This document shows positions 15,605 through 19,321 of a stretch of 19,321 bases of DNA, piece after piece. A program made the position numbers and the translations under genes. The stretch's first letter is position 1; every line of letters starts with the position of its first letter. The notes under the pieces were generated by a model, which saw only the letters and a program-made list of their open reading frames with translations, was not told the DNA's origin and made no database searches. This DNA comes from Acanthaster planci (Eukaryota > Echinodermata > Asteroidea > Valvatida > Acanthasteridae), in the NCBI RefSeq assembly GCF_001949145.1, contig NW_019091421.1:267590-286910 (forward strand), written 5' to 3'.

Positions 15605-18430
15605 GTAGAAACATTTTCAGGCATGATATTATACAGTCATAGGCTAGAATTCCATGTCAGACCGTCACAAGTTTCAAGTTTCATATAAACACCCACAAGA
15701 TTTCTCAAGCTTGTTTCCCCATACATACAGAGCCCCACATCTCTAAAATCTCCCTTAGCCCAAGAGATTCCCCTATAAACCTGGTGATGTTTGTGCAACT
15801 CAGAACTTGTAATGATTAAATATATGAAGGTTTCCTCATTCGAGATTAAACTTACATTAGCTGCATCAAAATTAGGTTGGCAGTTTGAGCTGCTGGCCCA
15901 TCTCGACCCATACAGTCTGAAGCCGTGTGTAAGGATGCAAGCCAGGTACAGTTGGTCTAGAGTTTTACTTTTTTTTACCCTCCCACAGTTTTCATTCAAA
16001 ATCAATTCAACTCACGGGTGAATCTGAGGGAGCCGTGGAGGCAATTCCCCCCAGAAATGACCCCCCCTTAAAAATTTCTTATTGGCAAAATGATGCAAGA
16101 AAGGCTAAATTTTCAGTCTTTTCTTTTCTTGTCTTGTCTCTTCTTTTTCTTTTCTTTCCTTCAAAAAGCATCTAAAAACCCTAAAGTATAGCCTCCCTCA
16201 GAAAGGCCAGAAATGTCACAACTTACGTGAACAACTTTCCAAAGTTAGCCCCTAAAAAAACAAAGAACTGGCACCCCCGAGAAGTTGGGGTTGGACTCTT
16301 AGGCTTGAAATCCTTTACTGTACGGAAAGCCAATGGCACATTCCTTGCATTATAACAGTGGCCGCAAGGGGGTTGCCTCAATCCTGTTAGATCTTCAAAA
16401 GCCTGTAAGTGGACTTTGAAGAGGGGTATGACCGGATTCAGGAGCTGATTTTCAGGTATTTATATTGTAATTCTTTGTTCTAGACAGAGTTGGAGGTCGG
16501 ACGTTGTCGACCGAATTGCAAGGGGCTCATGGGAAAGATGTATGGGACTTGGGAGGTCAGTGGGTTGGGAAGTAAGTACCTGCAAGGAGTGTAATTTTAT
16601 GGCATTGTTTTCAGCTTGTCTAAATTTATGCTACTGTACAGACTGGCATGGTAGTACTATGCCAGTGATATTCAGTGCAGGTAGTTCATGTACAGTCGTC
16701 CACTTCATGCAAGTCTACAGTGATGCGTCTGATAGGCAGTAATTGCAAAGTGTATTTAGTTTAACGTTTTCAGCTTGTTCAGATTTAATCTTAGCCTTTT
16801 ACTTTTCCATGATGATTTGTGGCATTGGTTGGTCAAATATCTTTGGATATCAATATCGGTTTTTATTTGATTTAGCACTCAGCATCACCTCCTCTGGCTC
16901 ATGGAAGAACTTGGACTGGAAAAATACCCACAATACACCACAGGCAAGAAGCTGATGTTGCTAGGCAACAAGGGCATTCGGTCCTACAAATCCAGCATCC
17001 CTTCCATGTCTCTGTTTGGACTTATCAATCTGCATAACTTCATGACTTTGGTGAGTACTGCACAAAAATGTGTTGGTATGCAGTCGTTTCTTGGAGAAAT
17101 CTTGGCTCAAATTTTAGGTAATTTGCATACACCCTGCACTTATAGGGCCTCATTCAGCTTTTTAAATGCCTTTCTGAACAGTGTGAAATCATCCAGGCAG
17201 GACTCTCATTTCTGCAGCTATTTCTGCACCCAAAATATTCCGGAATGTTGGCTATTTTCCTATTCCTTGTTTTGGTTCATGACGTTAAACCAGTGCGCAA
17301 TGTTTTCCTGCAAATATTTTTAGTTGAAAAATTTTAAGATCATAAATTGAGTAGAATCCCCCAAATGAACTGTGTTCTACTGTCATAACATCACAGCAAC
17401 AGTGCTCTCACTTGTGAGGATAAACATGGAAAATTTTGAATTTTTTAAAAACTGCACTTTTCAGTGAGAGAGACCAAAATGAATGCCAAATAGTTTCCTT
17501 GCACTAGAAGAAGAGAACATAGAAAGCTGTGCAAAACATGCTCCTAAGTGAAAATCACAATGTAATCATTCTGATAAAGTCAAACAGAGAGAGTAGCATT
17601 TGAATTTTGATGCGAAAGTAAGCTGTGATGAATGTATTGACAGACTGACAGACTAGCTTCAAGCATTCCCCTGGACAGCCCAATGACGCGGCACAACGCT
17701 GCTGCGCTTGATGGGACAACTATGCACACTCTCCTGTGGGACACAGTGACAATGCAGGGTTTGTGCAGTTTTTCCGTTTCTCTTGAATTGTTAAACCATT
17801 TGTTGTGGGCTTGAAAAAAAGGCTATTTTTTCTTCGCTTGGCGTCAGTGGAAGACAAGACGTTTGAGATTCTGCAGCTACATGTAGGTGTTTTTTACATC
17901 AAGAGGTGATCTTGTTGTTGATCAAAGATTGCAAAATCGTAGATAAAACGTACTGTGGTAATCCATTATTGTTGTTTTGTTGCTAGGAATTACACTATAA
18001 ATATTGGGACCTTGAAGTAATTTGTCTAACCCTAGGGTTAAAAATGTTATGATATTAAAATAATAAAATCTCTACGTGATTACTTGATAAACCTAACTGT
18101 GCTTTTTATTCTGACACCGTTGAGAAAAGGGTTGCTAGGGAATGCCATATATGTTGTTTAACTTCTGAGCTTTTTTGCTACATTTCAGGTCACCCAAGTA
18201 AAGCAGTTTCCATCGGTTTGTCCTTTTTTTTATTTCTGATTTTTTTTATTGGTTTTTTTTTGGTTTGCTCAGAGGTTTGGGATGCCGTAAAAGTATCTGC
18301 AGCTATTATCAATGGTGCCTCACCACGTATGATGTCAGTCATGTACTTTATGCATTACGTTAGCAGTGCTGGGGGCATAAAGAATCTGATAGAAGCAGAA
18401 GGTGACTCCAACAACAGCTTCAGGATAAAA
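15454..18430 (+). CDS. Gene B: monoamine-oxidase-like FAD amine oxidase, N-terminal part (runs off right edge), spliced span
   Basis: Five coding exons join in frame: 15454-15604, 16484-16571, 16876-17050, 17644-17758 and 18273-18430, giving 229 residues with no stop. The product begins MEASFSLNPISKSSA, then DWDVLVIGAGVAGLTTAYRL (the GxGxxG FAD-binding fold), VLVLEAKDRVGGRT (the acidic residue that binds ribose plus the GG doublet), DLGGQWVGNTQHH, and the substrate-domain segment to FMHYVSSAGG...FRIK. This order is that of MAO and related flavin amine oxidases. Exons 3-5 match gene A in length and phase but are diverged in sequence, so this is an old tandem paralog lying 3.5 kb downstream in the same orientation. 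The catalytic C-terminal half lies outside the window, so covalent FAD attachment and membrane anchoring cannot be judged. The start is chosen as the first good-context ATG after the acceptor. Confidence 0.94.
16117..16162. repeat. Pyrimidine (TC/TTC) tract
   Basis: A run made almost only of T and C (cttttcttttcttgtcttg...) in gene B intron 2, about 320 bp before exon 2. Too far to be its polypyrimidine tract; a simple-sequence repeat. Confidence 0.8.
16484..16571 (+). CDS. Gene B coding exon 2
   Basis: Acceptor ttgttctag, donor gtaagt, 88 bp, phase 1 to 2. It encodes DRVGGRTLSTELQGAHGKD... VWDLGGQWVG, holding the RVGGR doublet and the GGQWVG motif that contact FAD. No equivalent exon for gene A was found upstream of 3086. 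Confidence 0.93.
16876..17050 (+). CDS. Gene B coding exon 3
   Basis: Acceptor tttgatttag (preferred over the AG at 16882 because it restores N-T-Q after GGQWVG and the frame), donor gtgagt, 175 bp. It encodes TQHHLLWLMEELGLEKYPQY...SIPSMSLFGL... . About 38 of 58 residues match gene A exon 3, including a long central block identical even at most third codon positions. Confidence 0.93.
17644..17758 (+). CDS. Gene B coding exon 4
   Basis: Acceptor tattgacag, donor gtttgt, 115 bp, phase 0 to 1. It encodes TDRLASSIPLDSPMTRHN... TVTMQ. Only about 14 of 38 residues match gene A exon 4, far less than in exon 3. The donor gtttgt is weaker than the others but is fixed by exon length and phase. Confidence 0.88.
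18273..18430 (+). CDS. Gene B coding exon 5
   Basis: Preceded by a very T-rich tract and ttgctcag, followed by gtattg. 158 bp, phase 1 to 0. It encodes EVWDAVKVSAAIINGASPRM... YFMHYVSSAGG... FRIK, aligned with gene A exon 5 without gaps. The next exon, which should begin with a GG(A/S) codon block, is not present before 19321. Confidence 0.92.
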
Positions 18431-18459
18431 GTATTGCATGCTTATCTGTCTTTCCCTTC

Positions 18460-18910
18460 AGGCCCCCCACCTCCTCTGTACCCCTACTTCCCACCCTCCT
18501 AGCTCCAATCCTATATTATGCAACACTGCACTCCCTGCCCTACACCCTACCTGGCATCCCCCCTTACAGGCCCCACTTGCTGCCCCATCCCCCTATACAT
18601 ATCCACACTGTACTCCCTCAGACTGTCCCTACACCTTACATTATACCTTGCACCCCTCCAGCACAACCCCACTTCCCATCAGCAGGGCCCCACCTCTATC
18701 CACACTGCACCAGTCCCAACACCCAACCTCACACTCCTCCACCACAATCCCACTTCCCACCATCCAGGCCCCTGTGACCCCTATCCACACTGCACCCGTC
18801 CCAACACCCAACCTCACACTCCTCCACCACAATCCCACTTCCCACCACCCAGGCCCCTGTGACCCCTATCGACACTGCACTCCCTGCCCTGTCAAATACC
18901 TGACCCCGCA
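18460..18910. repeat. C-rich minisatellite, 85-bp period
   Basis: The mark ctatc(c/g)acactgcac recurs at 18696, 18781 and 18866, exactly 85 bp apart. The intervening units (accccaacctcacactcctccaccacaatcc-type sequence) are nearly identical in the two complete copies. More diverged copies extend left towards about 18465, and C-rich non-periodic DNA continues to about 19190. One strand is nearly free of G in parts. It lies in the last visible intron of gene B. Confidence 0.85.
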
Positions 18911-19321
18911 CTCCTCTACCATGACAGCTAGATGGACTGTCCTCACTTCTCCAGTCCTCATCCCTTTCTGCCCTGCACTGCCTTCCCTGCATACTACCTC
19001 GTACCTCTCCTCCCATTCTAATGTCCACATCACTCCTTGGGGGATATCATCAGTTGCCTACTTCGCAGCCTCCTCCTACTCCCACATATTCCCCACTGTT
19101 CTTCAATCTTCACTCCTTCAAGGCAACCCACCTTGACTCTTCACTATCCCCCTGCCCGCTGCAATCCGCCCCCCCCCCACCTGCAACCATGCCCTGAAAT
19201 TCAATTCTTGCTTCAGAATTGAATGATTGTATTCTTCTCCTTTAGACATCAAAAACCTCCGTAGTTTTAGTGCTTTCAACTAAGTGAGAAAAATTAATGA
19301 AACAGACTTTGAAATATACGA

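Noticed and set aside
15637-16005. 122-codon minus-strand frame in gene B intron 2
   Set aside because: Long for chance, but no recognisable domain or promoter and it lies wholly within an intron of an expressed-looking gene. It could be a decayed repeat; not supportable as a gene.
18438-19136. A 232-codon Pro/Ser/Thr-rich open frame on the plus strand
   Set aside because: It is produced by the G-poor 85-bp minisatellite; other frames of the same strand are open too, and the unit length is not a multiple of three, so no frame repeats the same peptide. It begins inside the donor region of gene B exon 5.
19233-19321. ctcctttag followed by acatcaaaaacc as the acceptor of gene B exon 6
   Set aside because: Exon 6 should start in phase 0 with a GG(A/S)GQ-like block as in gene A; the sequence after this AG does not encode it.

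Overview
This is a eukaryotic nuclear window. Nearly all the genes I can support are split by GT-AG introns, AT-rich intron and intergenic DNA dominates, and there is a non-LTR retrotransposon, hAT-like MITE ends, minisatellites and two single-N assembly joins (1137 and 14526). Many tacatgta/acatgtac palindromes, tandem flavin amine oxidase genes and the retroelement type suggest a marine invertebrate, most likely an invertebrate deuterostome (echinoderm, hemichordate or amphioxus) with a mollusc as the alternative. The species is not determined.

Left edge (1-3085): a weak minus-strand open frame runs off the left end. A block of about 360 bp is present twice (459-824 and 1138-1496). Between the copies lies a single 81-bp plus-strand exon (839-919) that reads as part of a DEAH-box RNA helicase, closest to DHX40 as I remember it. 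The second copy starts exactly at the N at 1137, so the local order may be an assembly product. An uncertain exon ending at 1680, a 20-bp tandem duplication and a hAT-like terminal fragment complete this part.

Gene A (3086-11998, plus): nine consecutive exons with consistent phases encode the last 452 residues of a monoamine-oxidase-like, FAD-containing amine oxidase. They run from the segment after the FAD-binding N-terminus, through the GGC motif that should carry covalent FAD, to WAGTESAT and a C-terminal membrane tail anchor. The two N-terminal exons expected from gene B are not visible in the 3 kb upstream. Intron 3 of gene A holds a 5'-truncated, decayed CR1/L2/Rex-like retrotransposon (about 3430-5405). 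Intron 6 holds a roughly 0.7-kb hAT-like MITE.

Spacer (11999-14180): a long presumed 3' UTR and intergenic DNA with poly(A) signals, the best at 13862.

Gene B (about 14240 to beyond 18430, plus): a CpG-rich promoter, a noncoding first exon, then five coding exons of a second amine oxidase of the same family. It starts MEASFSL and carries the Rossmann motif GAGVAG. It shares every comparable exon length and phase with gene A (175, 115 and 158 bp). It continues past the right end of the window; its last intron in view contains an 85-bp-period C-rich minisatellite.

The two oxidases are a head-to-tail tandem duplicate pair, probably oxidising amines at a membrane, possibly the mitochondrial outer membrane. 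No prokaryotic-style operon, CRISPR, tRNA or rRNA is visible. The points most worth a second look are the altered catalytic residues in gene A, the uneven conservation between the two paralogs, a palindromic RFX-like motif inside both paralogous exons, the orphan helicase exon in a duplicated, gapped locus, and the start-stop uORF ahead of gene B.
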